From Promicromonospora panici (GTDB lineage: Bacteria > Actinomycetota > Actinomycetes > Actinomycetales > Cellulomonadaceae): a DNA stretch of 64,000 nucleotides. A program made the translations under genes and the position numbers. The notes under the pieces were generated by a model. The model was not told where the DNA came from, searched no databases, and was given only the letters and a program-made list of their open reading frames with translations. Where the stretch lies: the NCBI RefSeq assembly GCF_900608595.1, contig NZ_UWYY01000024.1, positions 34,252-98,251 of the forward strand, read 5' to 3'. The first letter of the stretch is position 1; each line of letters opens with the position of its first letter. Shown piece by piece: positions 52,780 through 63,999 of the stretch.

Positions 52780-54881
52780 GTGAGCCCGTACACGACGCCT
52801 GGCCGGATCGGCCGCATCCCCGTCCTCGAAGTCGCCCCCGTCGTCGAGGGCGGGCGGTGGCCGGCAAAAGCCGTGGTCGGCGAGGTGGTCCCGGTCGAGG
52901 CCACGGTCTTCCGCGAGGGGCACGACGCCGTCTCGGCCACGGCGGTGCTCGTAGCCCCGGACGGCACCGACCACTCGTGGGCGCCGATGGTCGACGTCGC
53001 CCCGGGGCTGGACCATTTCCGCGGTTTCCTGCAGCCCGACGCCGAGGGCGACTGGTCCTTCCGGGTCGAGGCGTGGGCGGACCCGTACGCCACCTGGGTG
53101 CACGATGCCGGGATCAAGATCGGCGCGAACATCGACACCGAGCTGATGCTCGCCGAGGGCGTGCGCCTGTTCGAGAAGATCTGCCGCCTGGTGCCGGACG
53201 ACGCGCTGGTCGCCGGGGGCCGGACGACTCGCGCCGCGCGTACGCTGGCCGCCGCGCGCCGCGCCCTGGCCGACGCCACCCGTCCGGCGCAGGTGCGGTT
53301 CGCGGCTGCGACGTCGCCCGAGGTCGAAGAGGCGCTGCGCCGCGCACCGCTGCGCGAGCTCGTGTCGGCGTCGGACACCTACCCGCTGCGGGTGTCGCGG
53401 CGCCTCGCGCTGGCGGGCTCCTGGTACGAGATGTTCCCCCGTTCGGAGGGGGCGTACCAGAAGAAGAACGGCACGTGGGTGTCGGGCACGTTCGCGACGG
53501 CGGCGAAGCGGCTGCCGGGGATCGCGGCGATGGGGTTCGACGTCGTCTACCTCACCCCGGTGCACCCGATCGGCACCACGTTCCGCAAGGGCCGCAACAA
53601 CACGCTGGTGGCCGAGCCGGGTGACCCCGGCTCCCCGTACGCGATCGGCTCGCCCGACGGTGGGCTGGAGGCGATCCATCCCGACCTCGGCACGGAGCAG
53701 GACTTCCGGGACTTCGTGGCGGCGGCGCGGGCCGAAGGGCTGGAGGTCGCGCTCGACATCGCGCTCAACTGCTCCCCCGACCACCCGTGGGTCACCGAGC
53801 ATCCCGAGTGGTTCACCACGCGCGCCGACGGGTCCATCGCCTACGCCGAGAACCCGCCCAAGAAGTACCAGGACATCTACCCGCTGAACTTCGACAACGA
53901 CCCCGAGGGGCTCGGGCTGGAGATCCTGCGCATCCTGCGCCTCTGGATCGACCGGGGTGTCACGCTGTTCCGGGTCGACAACCCGCACACCAAGCCCCTG
54001 GACTTCTGGGAGTGGCTCCTGGCCGAGGTGCACGCGACCAACCCGGAGGTGCTCTTCCTGTCGGAGGCGTTCACCAAGCCCGCGATGATGCTGACGCTGG
54101 CCCGGATCGGTTTCCACCAGTCGTACACCTACTTCACCTGGCGCAACACCAAGGAGGAGGTCGAGGAGTACCTGGCCGAGGTGAGCGGGCCGCAGGGCTC
54201 CGTGCTGCGCCCGTCGTTCTGGCCCACCACCCACGACATCCTCCCGCCCTACCTGATCGACGGCGGTGTAGCGGCGTTCGCCGTGCGGGCGGTGCTGGCC
54301 GCCACCGGCTCCCCGACGTGGGGCATCTACTCGGGCTACGAGCTCGTGGAGAACACGCCGCGGCCCGGCGTCGAGGAACAGATCGACAACGAGAAGTATG
54401 AGTACCGGCCCCGGGACTGGTCTCGTGCCGACGAGCACGGGATCGCGCTGCTGCTGGGCAAGCTGAACGAGGTACGCCGCGCACACCCCGCGCTGCAGCA
54501 GCTCCGGAACCTGACCGTCCATCCCACGACGAACGGGCAGGTGGTCGCGTACTCGCGCCGGATCGGCGCCGATCACCTTCCGCGCGCGACAGCAACGCCC
54601 CCGGGCCGCACCATGAGAACTGGGGGTAACGATCGGCGTGCCCCGCGACACGACGACGTGATCGTGGTCGTGCTGAACCTGGACCCCCGGAACGTGCAGG
54701 AGTCTGTAGTGCACCTGGATCTATCCGCCCTCGGCCTCAGTGCCCGCGACGGCGACGACAACGCCCCCTTCTTCGTGGCCCACGACCTGTTGTCCGGCGA
54801 GACCTACGGCTGGGGAGCCCATCCCTGGGTCCGGCTCGACCCGCAGGTCCGCGTGGCCCACGTCCTGCAGGTAGGTCCGGC

Positions 54882-54885
<4 letters not shown>
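52780..54885 (+). CDS. glgE: Maltosyltransferase GlgE (GH13_3)
   Basis: Transfers maltose from alpha-maltose-1-phosphate to growing alpha-1,4-glucan. Catalytic residues fit the family: nucleophile Asp400 (LFRVDNPHTKP), acid/base Glu429 (FLSEAFT), and Asp486 (TTHDILPPYL). The GlgE-specific GSWYEMFPRSEGAYQ and FRKGRNNT are present. At 701 residues it is longer than usual (about 660-675). The excess is a hydrophilic insert of about 30 residues near 597-626, between AYSRRIG and HDDVIVVVLNLDP, encoded by DNA with GATCGGCG repeats. The GTG start at 52780 has no strong ribosome site. The stop overlaps treS by ATGA. Confidence 0.95.
54561..54638. repeat. Inserted segment in glgE with GATCGGCG repeats
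   Basis: GATCGGCG occurs at 54561-54568 and again at 54631-54638, and the first copy is part of a 14-base palindrome GATCGGCGCCGATC (54561-54574). The segment between encodes the unusual hydrophilic insert of GlgE. It resembles the palindromic words at gene ends but lies inside a coding region. Confidence 0.55.
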
Positions 54886-56776
<1,891 letters not shown>

Positions 56777-56780
<4 letters not shown>

Positions 56781-58252
56781 GCCCGGCGCGCCCCGTCCAC
56801 GTCTCCCCGGGAGCCGCACACCTCGCGCCCGAGGTGCTCCGGCTGCTGGACGCGTGGCTGCCCGAGCAGCGCTGGTACCCCGTGCCGACCGACGGCGTGT
56901 CGCACGAGCCGTGGCTGACGGTCACGTTCCCGGGCGTGGCCGACGTCGTCGTCGCGCTGCTGCGGCTGGCCGGGCCCGGCCTCGCGGCCGGCCCCGAGTC
57001 GCTGGTGATCCAGGTCCCGCTGGTCCTGACCCCGACTGCGGAGCCCACCGCCGACACCGTGGACACGGAGGCGGCGGGCCTGATCGGCACGGTGCGGACG
57101 GCGTCGGGCACCGTCACCGTGCACGACGGCGGGGTCCATCCCGCCGCCTGGCACGCCTACCTCGCCGCCGCTCTCCCGGGCGCGTGCGAGCCGGGAGACT
57201 GCGCCGAGATGGCCGGGGCGCGGCGGATCTCCGGCGAGCAGTCGAACACGTCGGTGATGCTCCCGGCGCTGCCCCACGAGACCGGGCGGGGCGGGATGCT
57301 CAAGATCCTGCGGACCGTCGCGCTCGGCCCGCATCCCGACGTCGTCATCCCGGAGGCCCTGACCCGGGCCGGCTGGGACGGCGTGCCCCGGTTCCTCGGC
57401 GCGGTCCCGCTGCCCGCGCCCGACGCCGCGCCGGGTGCCGTGCCCGGCGCCCCGGCCGTGCCGCCGCTCGCCCACCTCGCCGTGCTCTCGGAGCTGGTCG
57501 GTGACGCCACCGACGGGTTCGAGCTGGCCTGCGCGTACGCGGCGCGCGACGAGGACTTCGGGGAGCGGGCGGCGGAGCTCGGCGCCGTCGTCGCGCACCT
57601 GCACGCGGTGCTGCGCCGGGCCCTCGGTCCCGGACCAGGGCTGGAGCCCGCGGGCTTCATGGGCGTGCTGCGGCGCCGGGCCGCCGAGGCGTTCGCCGAC
57701 GTCCCGGAGCTGGCCCCGCACCGCGCCGGTGTCGCGGCCCTGTTCGACTCCGTGAGCGAGCGGCTGTCCGCCGTCGCCGAGCGGACCGGCGGCCTCGTAC
57801 CGCTGCAGCCGATCCACGGTGACCTGCATCTCGGCCAGGCGCTCTACTCCCCCGGCGGCTGGAAGGTGCTCGACTTCGAGGGCGAGCCGCAGCGCCCAGT
57901 CTCCGAGCGGGTGGCCCCCGACCTGCCGCTGCGCGACGTCGCCGGGCTGGTCCGGTCGCTCGACTACGCGGCCGCCGTCGGGCAGGCGACCGACCCGCAC
58001 TGGGCCGCGCACGCCCAGATCAGTTTCCTGGAGGGCTACCGGCAGGCCAGCGGCGAGGCGCACGAGGGCACGGTGCGCGCCGTGGCCGGCGCCGCGACGT
58101 CGGGCAGCGAGCTCGATGTGGGCACCGCCGAGCTGCTGCTGCGCGCCCTGATCGTGGACAAGGCCCTGTACGAGGTGGTCTACGAGTTCCGGCACCGGCC
58201 CGCCTGGATGCACATCCCGCTGACGGCCGTGGAACGCGTGCTGAGCTCGTAG
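56777..58252 (+). CDS. mak: Maltokinase (Pep2/Mak)
   Basis: Phosphorylates maltose to alpha-maltose-1-phosphate, the GlgE substrate. The kinase signature is IHGDLHLGQALYS (catalytic Asp349) and KVLDFEGEPQRP, with the family N-terminal LPEQRWYP and RISGEQSNTSVML. Length 491 from GTG 56777, overlapping the treS stop (GTGTGA). In many mycobacteria TreS and maltokinase interact in one complex, and gene overlap here is consistent with that. It is 57 bases before glgB. Confidence 0.93.
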
Positions 58253-58309
58253 GACCAGTCGCGGCGTGACGTGTCGCACACCGCGCGCCTGGCATGGAAA
58301 GGTGAACCC

Positions 58310-60619
58310 ATGGCAGACCTGCCCGACGTCGACCTCGAGGTTCTGACAGCTATCGCGTCCGGAACCCATCACGATCCGCACACCGTGCTCGGCCCGCACC
58401 TGCTCGACGGGCCCTGGACCGTGGTGCGCACGCTACGCCCGCTCGCCGACGAGGTGGTGGTGACCACCTCCGACGGCGAGGCGGCCGCCACCCACCAGGG
58501 CGCGGGGGTCTGGGCCGCCGTCGTGCCCGCCACCGAGGACCCGGACGGGTCCCGGCACGCCCCCGACTACCGCGTCCGCACCCGGTCGGGCACGGACACC
58601 TGGACCGCCGACGACCCGTACCGGTTCCTGCCCACGCTGGGCGAGGTGGACCTGCACCTCATCGGCGAGGGCCGGCACGAGCAGCTCTGGCAGGTGCTCG
58701 GCGCCAACCTGCACCGGTACGCGAGCGCGGCCGGCGACATCGCTGGTGTCGCCTTCGCGGTGTGGGCACCGAACGCCCGCGGCGTGCGGCTGGTGGGCGA
58801 TCACAACGGCTGGGGCGGCACGCACCCCATGCGGTCGCTGGGTTCCACGGGCGTGTGGGAGCTGTTCGTCCCCGACGTCGGCCCGGGCCTGCGGTACAAG
58901 TTCGAGATCCTGGGCGCCGACGGCGTCTGGCGCGCCAAGGCGGATCCCCTCGCCAAGGCGACGGAGGCGCCGCCCGCCACGGCGAGCGTCGTGACGGCCA
59001 CTGAGCACGAGTGGCACGACGACGTATGGCTGTCCGCCCGCGCGGCAACCGATCCGCACTCCGCGCCGCTCAGCGTGTACGAGGTGCACCTGGGTTCCTG
59101 GCGGCCCGGCCTCGGCTACCGCGAGCTCGCGGAGCAGCTGACCGCCTACGTCACCGAGCAGGGCTTCACGCACGTCGAGCTGATGCCCGTCGCCGAGCAC
59201 CCGTACGGCGGGTCGTGGGGCTACCAGGTCACCAGCTACTACGCGCCGACGGCGCGGTTCGGCTCGCCCGACGACTTCCGGTACCTGGTGGACACGCTGC
59301 ACCGGGCCGGGATCGGCGTCATCCTCGACTGGGTGCCCGCGCACTTCCCGCGCGACGAGTTCGCCCTGGCCCGCTTCGACGGGTCGGCCCTGTACGAGCA
59401 CCCCGACCCGCACCGTGGCGAGCAGCAGGACTGGGGCACGCTGATCTTCGACTTCGGCCGCCGCGAGGTGCGCAACTTCCTGGTGGCCAACGCGACTTAC
59501 TGGTTCGAGGAGTTCCACGTCGACGCGCTGCGCGTGGACGCCGTCGCCTCCATGCTCTACCTCGACTACTCCCGCAAGGAGGGCGAGTGGACGCCCAACG
59601 TGCACGGCGGGCGCGAGAACCTCGAGGCCATCGCCTTCATCCAGGAGGCGAACGCGACCGCGTACCGGCGCACGCCGGGCGTCATGATGATCGCCGAGGA
59701 GTCGACAGCGTTCCCCCAGGTCACGGGCCCGACGTCGAGCGGAGGACTCGGCTTCGGCCTGAAGTGGAACATGGGCTGGATGAACGACACCCTCCGCTAC
59801 CTGGCCGAGGACCCGTACAACCGGCGCTACCACCACGGCGAGCTCACGTTCTCGCTGGTGTACGCCTTCACCGAGCAGTTCGTGCTGCCGATCAGCCACG
59901 ACGAGGTGGTGCACGGCAAGGGATCGCTGCTGCGCAAGATGCCGGGCGACCGGTGGCAGCAGCTCGCGGGCGTCCGGTCGTTCCTGGCGTACCAGTGGAC
60001 CCACCCCGGCAAGCAGCTGCTGTTCATGGGGTGCGAGTTCGCACAGGACTCCGAGTGGTCGGAGTCCGACGGCCTGCGCTGGGACCTGCTCGGTGACGCC
60101 GGGCACGCGGGCGTGCAGCACCTGGTGCGGGACCTGAACGCGCTCTACCGCGCGACGCCCGCCCTGTGGGAGCTCGACTTCAGCCCGGCGGGCTTCGAGT
60201 GGCTCGACTCGGACGACGCCGACCACAACGTGCTGGCCTACGTGCGCCGCTCGCACTCCGGGGACCCTGTGGTGGTCGTCGTGAACTTCGCGGGGATTCC
60301 GCACGAGGGCTACCGGCTGCCGCTACCGACGCTCCCGCAGGTCGAGCCGCCGGTGGTCGAACCGCCCTTGCTGTTCGAGCCTGTCGAGACCCCTTCCGCC
60401 GGATCGAAGGTCTCGACCAGCCCGACCAGCGTCGCCTCGACCAGCGAGAGCGCCGTCTGGCTCGAGGTGCTCAACACCGACGCAACGGTCTACGGCGGCT
60501 CGGGCGTGGGCAACATGGGCCGCGTCCACGCCGAGCGAGTACCCCACCACGGCCGCGACTACTCGGCGGTACTCCGCATCCCCCCGCTGGGCGCGCTCAT
60601 CCTCACCCCGGCCCGTTGA
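58310..60619 (+). CDS. glgB: Glycogen branching enzyme GlgB, with in-frame repeat insert
   Basis: Adds alpha-1,6 branches to the GlgE glucan; GH13_9. Catalytic Asp410 (ALRVDAVASMLYLDYSRK), Glu463 (IAEESTAF), and Asp531 (SHDEVVHGKGSL) are intact, with an N-terminal CBM48 pair. Length 769 from ATG 58310 behind AAAGGTG; a longer start at 58271 adds 13 residues. An insert at about 674-716 in the C-terminal domain, VEPPVVEPPLLFEPVETP and KVSTSPTSVASTSES, interrupts the usual PxxG-to-VLNTDA segment. The EPVET part derives from the 16-base word seen in mnmA. The stop TGA is the first three bases of a palindromic element. Last gene of the glgE-treS-mak-glgB operon. Confidence 0.95.
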   Translation: MADLPDVDLEVLTAIASGTHHDPHTVLGPHLLDGPWTVVRTLRPLADEVVVTTSDGEAAATHQGAGVWAAVVPATEDPDGSRHAPDYRVRTRSGTDTWTADDPYRFLPTLGEVDLHLIGEGRHEQLWQVLGANLHRYASAAGDIAGVAFAVWAPNARGVRLVGDHNGWGGTHPMRSLGSTGVWELFVPDVGPGLRYKFEILGADGVWRAKADPLAKATEAPPATASVVTATEHEWHDDVWLSARAATDPHSAPLSVYEVHLGSWRPGLGYRELAEQLTAYVTEQGFTHVELMPVAEHPYGGSWGYQVTSYYAPTARFGSPDDFRYLVDTLHRAGIGVILDWVPAHFPRDEFALARFDGSALYEHPDPHRGEQQDWGTLIFDFGRREVRNFLVANATYWFEEFHVDALRVDAVASMLYLDYSRKEGEWTPNVHGGRENLEAIAFIQEANATAYRRTPGVMMIAEESTAFPQVTGPTSSGGLGFGLKWNMGWMNDTLRYLAEDPYNRRYHHGELTFSLVYAFTEQFVLPISHDEVVHGKGSLLRKMPGDRWQQLAGVRSFLAYQWTHPGKQLLFMGCEFAQDSEWSESDGLRWDLLGDAGHAGVQHLVRDLNALYRATPALWELDFSPAGFEWLDSDDADHNVLAYVRRSHSGDPVVVVVNFAGIPHEGYRLPLPTLPQVEPPVVEPPLLFEPVETPSAGSKVSTSPTSVASTSESAVWLEVLNTDATVYGGSGVGNMGRVHAERVPHHGRDYSAVLRIPPLGALILTPAR
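60376..60391. repeat. EPVET word inside glgB
   Basis: CGAGCCTGTCGAGACC, the exact inverse of the words in mnmA and the ABC ATPase gene on the plus strand. It reads EPVET in the glgB frame. A related GGTCTCGACCAGCCCGAC follows at about 60411. Confidence 0.9.
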
Positions 60620-60673
60620 GTGCTGGATCTTCGCCCCTCCACGACGTCGGGAGGGGCGAAAATCCAGCACTCA
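60617..60673. repeat. TGAGTGCTG palindromic element between glgB and the thioredoxin-like gene
   Basis: The left arm (60617-60640, TGAGTGCTGGATCTTCGCCC and four more bases) pairs with the right arm (60650-60673) with one mismatch that is a G-U pair in minus-strand RNA. The arm's own TGA is the glgB stop codon. The convergent thioredoxin-like gene ends 5 bases beyond the right arm. Likely a bidirectional terminator; same family as 21355-21410. Confidence 0.9.
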
Positions 60674-60678
60674 GCTGG

Positions 60679-61641
60679 TCAGTAGAGGCTCAGGGCCAGG
60701 CGCTTGCGGGCCTTGCTCACGCGGGGGTCCGTCGTTCCCGCCACCTCGAAGAGCTCCAGCAGTCGCACGCGGAGCTTCTCCTTGCCCTCCGCGTCGGCAT
60801 CGGGCAGGAGGTCGAGCAGACGGGCGAAGGCGTCGTCCACCTTGCCGCCCAGCATGTCGAGGTCGGCGACGGCGAGCGCGGCGTCGACATCGGACGGCGC
60901 GTCCGCCGCGGCCTGCCGCACCGCGGCGAGGTCGGCGTCGTGGGTGCGCTGCATGAGGTGCACCTGCGCGAGGCCGGCGGTCGCGTCCGCGTCCTTCGGG
61001 TCCTGCCGCAGCGCCTTGGCGTAGGCGCTCGCCGCGCCATCGAGGTCGTCGCGCTCGATCGCGTCGTACGCCTCCTGGTGCAGTGGCGGCAGCGGCTGCT
61101 CGGGCTCGTCCACCGGCTCGTCGCTCGCGGGCGCCGCACCGGGAGCCCGGCCCTTGACGCCGTTCTGGTCGGCGGCGGCCAGCACCTGGTCCAGCACGCC
61201 GCGGATCTGCTGCTCGTCGGCGCCGCCCTGGAACAACGGCAAGGGCTGGCCCTGCAGCACCGCGACGACCGTGGGCACGCCCTGCACCTGGAACGCCGCG
61301 GCGACCTGCGGCGACGCCTGCGCGTCGACCCGGCCCAGGAGGAACCGGCCGCCGTACTCCTGCGCCAGACGGCCCAGCGTGACACCGAGCTCGGCGTTGG
61401 CCTGGTCGGTCGGGATCCAGAGCAGGATCACGACCGGGTAGGTGGACGAGTCGCGGATCAGCTGCTCGAAGTTCGCCTCGCTGACGTCCACCACGAAGCC
61501 ACCGGCTTCGGGTGCGCCACCCGGTTCTCCGGGCGGCGGCGCCTGCGGACGGTTGAGGGCGGACAGGTCGACGGCGCCGCGCACCGCGAACTCGGGCTGT
61601 GCGCTCCGGGCGGGACCGGGCGGAGGAGTGGCACTGCTCAT
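60679..61641 (-). CDS. CnoX/YbbN-like thioredoxin-fold protein with TPR tail, lacking CXXC
   Basis: 320 residues: a Pro/Ala-rich N-terminus (1-47), a thioredoxin fold (about 48-155) with cis-Pro123 in GVPTVVAVL, and a helical TPR-like tail from about 185 (AIERDDLDGAASAYAKAL, LAQVHLMQRTHD). The active-site CXXC is absent: the strand-loop reads VVILLWIPTDQANAEL (70-85), so no redox activity is expected and a chaperone-like role as in CnoX/YbbN is more likely. The thioredoxin gene next to glgB-glgE recalls the mycobacterial Rv1324-Rv1328 neighbourhood. The start ATG is 61639-61641. Confidence 0.9.
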   Translation of the reverse strand: MSSATPPPGPARSAQPEFAVRGAVDLSALNRPQAPPPGEPGGAPEAGGFVVDVSEANFEQLIRDSSTYPVVILLWIPTDQANAELGVTLGRLAQEYGGRFLLGRVDAQASPQVAAAFQVQGVPTVVAVLQGQPLPLFQGGADEQQIRGVLDQVLAAADQNGVKGRAPGAAPASDEPVDEPEQPLPPLHQEAYDAIERDDLDGAASAYAKALRQDPKDADATAGLAQVHLMQRTHDADLAAVRQAAADAPSDVDAALAVADLDMLGGKVDDAFARLLDLLPDADAEGKEKLRVRLLELFEVAGTTDPRVSKARKRLALSLY

Positions 61642-61703
61642 GGGGCAATCCTAATGACCCGTGAGCAACGCACCCGTCGACTCCGCTCTCGGCGCACACG
61701 CCC

Positions 61704-62753
61704 TCACTTGTTCGAGACGGCGTACGGCACGCGGTGGAAGCCCAGCAGGCTGATCCGGCTGTCCGACTCCTTGGGTGGCACGTACAGGGCCACCATGTCC
61801 CGGTAGGCGATCTTCATGACGTCGGTCCCCTCGGCCCCGCCCCAGAGAGCCTTGGCCGACAACGAGCCCGGCACGAGCTTCCACCCCTCCTCGGCTCTGA
61901 GGGTCTCCTGGCTCTTCAGCGCGACGATCACCATGGCCCCGCCGTCCACCGTCCGGACCGCCTTGACCGGGTCTTCGGTCGGCTCGAACGCGACCTCGAA
62001 GCTGCCCTCGCCGTCCTTCTTCTCGATCTCGGCGACCTGGTTCCTGCCCGTCTTGCGCAGGACCTGCCGCAGATAGTCGTCGTCGGAAAAGTTGCCGACG
62101 TACTTCGATCGGTCACCGGTCTTCAGCACCGACGCGTACTGCTCGGCGACGGCCTCGGGAGCTACCACGAGACTCGTGTCGTCGGACGGTACGGCCGCGC
62201 TGCCAAGGTCGGCCTCCGCGAACTGCGGCATCGTCACCCCTTGCACGAGCTGCACGTAGGCCCACAGCTTGTACTGGTCACGGGCACCGGCCTGCTCGAA
62301 GGCGGCGAGCACCGGCGTGGCGTTGTTCTCCGGCTGTACCGTGATGGCGAAGCTGCTGCGCGGCCAGCCATGGTCGGACGGCAGGACAAGCTGTTGCGGC
62401 TCTATCGTCAGGTCGGTCAGTGCCTTGTCGTCACCGCGTGCGGCGGCGACCTCGAGCTCTGCCTCCCGCGTGGTGAGCGCGGGTCCGGACACGCGGGCCG
62501 CCAGCGAGCTCGCCTCGCCCGCCTGGTCCGCTCCGGTCAGGGCCGCGGAGACGCTCTCCAGGATCCTGCGCTCCTGCGACTCGCTCACGACCGCCGCGAC
62601 GACCGGCGCCTCTGGCGCGGGAGCGGGCGGTTCGACGGTGCAGCCGGCCAGCAGGGCCGCTGCAGCGGCACCCGCCGCCAGGCCGGCGACCGCCCGCCGT
62701 CGGGACAGGGGAAGAGCTCCGGGACGCGGCAAGGGTGGCCACCGTGGGTTCAC
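61704..62753 (-). CDS. Tat-type lipoprotein, paralogue of the next gene
   Basis: 349 residues from GTG 62751-62753. The signal has a twin-Arg stretch SRRRAV (17-22), an Ala/Gly core, and lipobox LAGC (Cys38). The mature part is unrecognised and shares a conserved layout with the downstream neighbour in coordinates (62798-63817): SQEREIL-like start, LPSDxxWPRSSFAITVQP, RDQYKLWxxVxLxxGVTMPQF followed by AEADLGSAAV, YRDMVALYVPPKESD and VPYAVSN at the end. About half the aligned positions look identical. An extracytoplasmic anchored role is all that can be said. Confidence 0.82.
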   Translation of the reverse strand: MNPRWPPLPRPGALPLSRRRAVAGLAAGAAAAALLAGCTVEPPAPAPEAPVVAAVVSESQERRILESVSAALTGADQAGEASSLAARVSGPALTTREAELEVAAARGDDKALTDLTIEPQQLVLPSDHGWPRSSFAITVQPENNATPVLAAFEQAGARDQYKLWAYVQLVQGVTMPQFAEADLGSAAVPSDDTSLVVAPEAVAEQYASVLKTGDRSKYVGNFSDDDYLRQVLRKTGRNQVAEIEKKDGEGSFEVAFEPTEDPVKAVRTVDGGAMVIVALKSQETLRAEEGWKLVPGSLSAKALWGGAEGTDVMKIAYRDMVALYVPPKESDSRISLLGFHRVPYAVSNK

Positions 62754-62797
62754 GGGGGCCACCCTAGCGGCGCGAAACGGGCCGGTCGCCGAAAGGG

Positions 62798-63817
62798 TCA
62801 GCCGTTCGAGACCGAGTACGGCACGTGCTCGTAGCCGACCAGGCTGATCTGGTCGTCCGAGTCCTTGGGCGGCACGTACATCGCCACCATGTCCCGGTAA
62901 TCGACCTCGACGACGTTGGTCACGTCGGCGTCGCCCCACAGCGCCTGGGTCGTCTTGGTCGGCGGGCCGATCTCGCAGCCCTCCTCCTTCGCGGTGATGG
63001 TCTCCTTGCTGATCATCGCCGCCATGACGAGCGCGCCGCCGTCGGCCGTGCGCACGGACTTGACCGGGTCCTTCGTGGGCTCGTACGCGACCTCGAAGGC
63101 GCCGTCGCACTCCTCCTTGTTGATCGCGTCGACCTGGAGCTTGCCGTAGTCACGGAAGAACTGGCGCAGGTCGTCGTCGGCGAAGTTCCCGTCGTACTTG
63201 GACTCCTTGTCGACGGTCAGCACCGACGCGTACTGCTTGATCGCGTCCTTCGGCGTCGCCTTGAGGCTCTTGTCCTCCTCCGACACCGCGGCACTGCCCA
63301 GGTCCGCCTCAGCGAACTGCGGCATGGTCACACCCGGCAGCAGGCGCACCCAGCCCCACAGCTTGTACTGGTCCCGCGCGGTGGACTGGTCGAAGGCCAT
63401 GAGCACCGGAGTGGTCAGGTCCTTGGGCTGCACGGTGATGGCGAAGCTGCTGCGCGGCCAGTCCTGGTCCGACGGCAGGATCACCTGCTGCATCTGCATG
63501 GTCAGGTCCGTGAGCGGCTCCTTGTCCTCGCGTGCGGCGGCGACGTCGAGCTGGGTCTCACGGATCTTGAGCGCGGGCCCGGAAAGCCGCGCGCCGAGCG
63601 CGTCGGCGTCGCTGGCCTTGTCGACCTTCTCGACGACGCCGGCCACCTTGTCCAGGATCTCGCGCTCCTGCGACTGCGTGACGACGGCGGCCGCGACAGG
63701 CGCCTCCGGCTTCGGCGTGGGTAGCTCCTCGGCACAGCCGGCGAGCAGCCCCGTGGCGAGCACGGTGGCCACCACTGCTGTGGTGCGAGTCCGTGCGTTG
63801 GTCATGGTGCGGTTCAT
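62798..63817 (-). CDS. Sec-type lipoprotein, paralogue of the previous gene
   Basis: 339 residues from ATG 63815-63817 (GGAGA ribosome site; alternative Met5). A Sec-type signal of about 27 residues ends in lipobox LAGC (Cys28). The mature region aligns along its whole length with the neighbour (61704-62753), including the common WPRSSFAITVQP and YRDMVAMYVPPKDSDDQIS. It has additional Cys residues (EECDGAFEVA, EEGCEIGPP) that the paralogue lacks and that may form a disulfide. Its start overlaps the stop of the small upstream gene by ATGA. The tandem pair arose by duplication (inference). Confidence 0.82.
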   Translation of the reverse strand: MNRTMTNARTRTTAVVATVLATGLLAGCAEELPTPKPEAPVAAAVVTQSQEREILDKVAGVVEKVDKASDADALGARLSGPALKIRETQLDVAAAREDKEPLTDLTMQMQQVILPSDQDWPRSSFAITVQPKDLTTPVLMAFDQSTARDQYKLWGWVRLLPGVTMPQFAEADLGSAAVSEEDKSLKATPKDAIKQYASVLTVDKESKYDGNFADDDLRQFFRDYGKLQVDAINKEECDGAFEVAYEPTKDPVKSVRTADGGALVMAAMISKETITAKEEGCEIGPPTKTTQALWGDADVTNVVEVDYRDMVAMYVPPKDSDDQISLVGYEHVPYSVSNG

Positions 63818-63999
63818 CGGTTGTCTCCGTCCCCGGTGACTCCCCAGGTCGCGCGCCACGCGGCAGCTCGGCTGCTCGGCGTCTCCGGCTGCTGCGCCTC
63901 GGGCTCGGGCTCTGGTTCGGACGCGGGCACGGCGGGCATGGCACCCGTCGCGGCCCGGCGCTGCGCCTGCTCGCGCATGCGCATCTCGCGCCGTGTCAT
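63814..63999 (-). CDS. Small basic/acidic protein at the window edge, possibly partial
   Basis: 61 residues if ATG 63997-63999 is used, but the frame may extend past the window end. It begins MTRREMRMREQAQRRAA, a charged helix typical of short actinobacterial N-termini, then a Glu/Pro/Gln tract (SEPEPEPEAQQPETP) and a Trp-containing end (AWRATWGVTGDGDNR). The stop overlaps the next lipoprotein start (ATGA), so it is co-translated with the lipoproteins. I do not recognise a family. Confidence 0.55.
   Translation of the reverse strand: MTRREMRMREQAQRRAATGAMPAVPASEPEPEPEAQQPETPSSRAAAWRATWGVTGDGDNR

Noticed and set aside
54561..54638. GATCGGCG copies in glgE read as a target-site duplication of a transposed element
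   Set aside because: The implied 70-base insertion is not a multiple of three, so simple insertion plus duplication would break the frame. Left as an unexplained segment.
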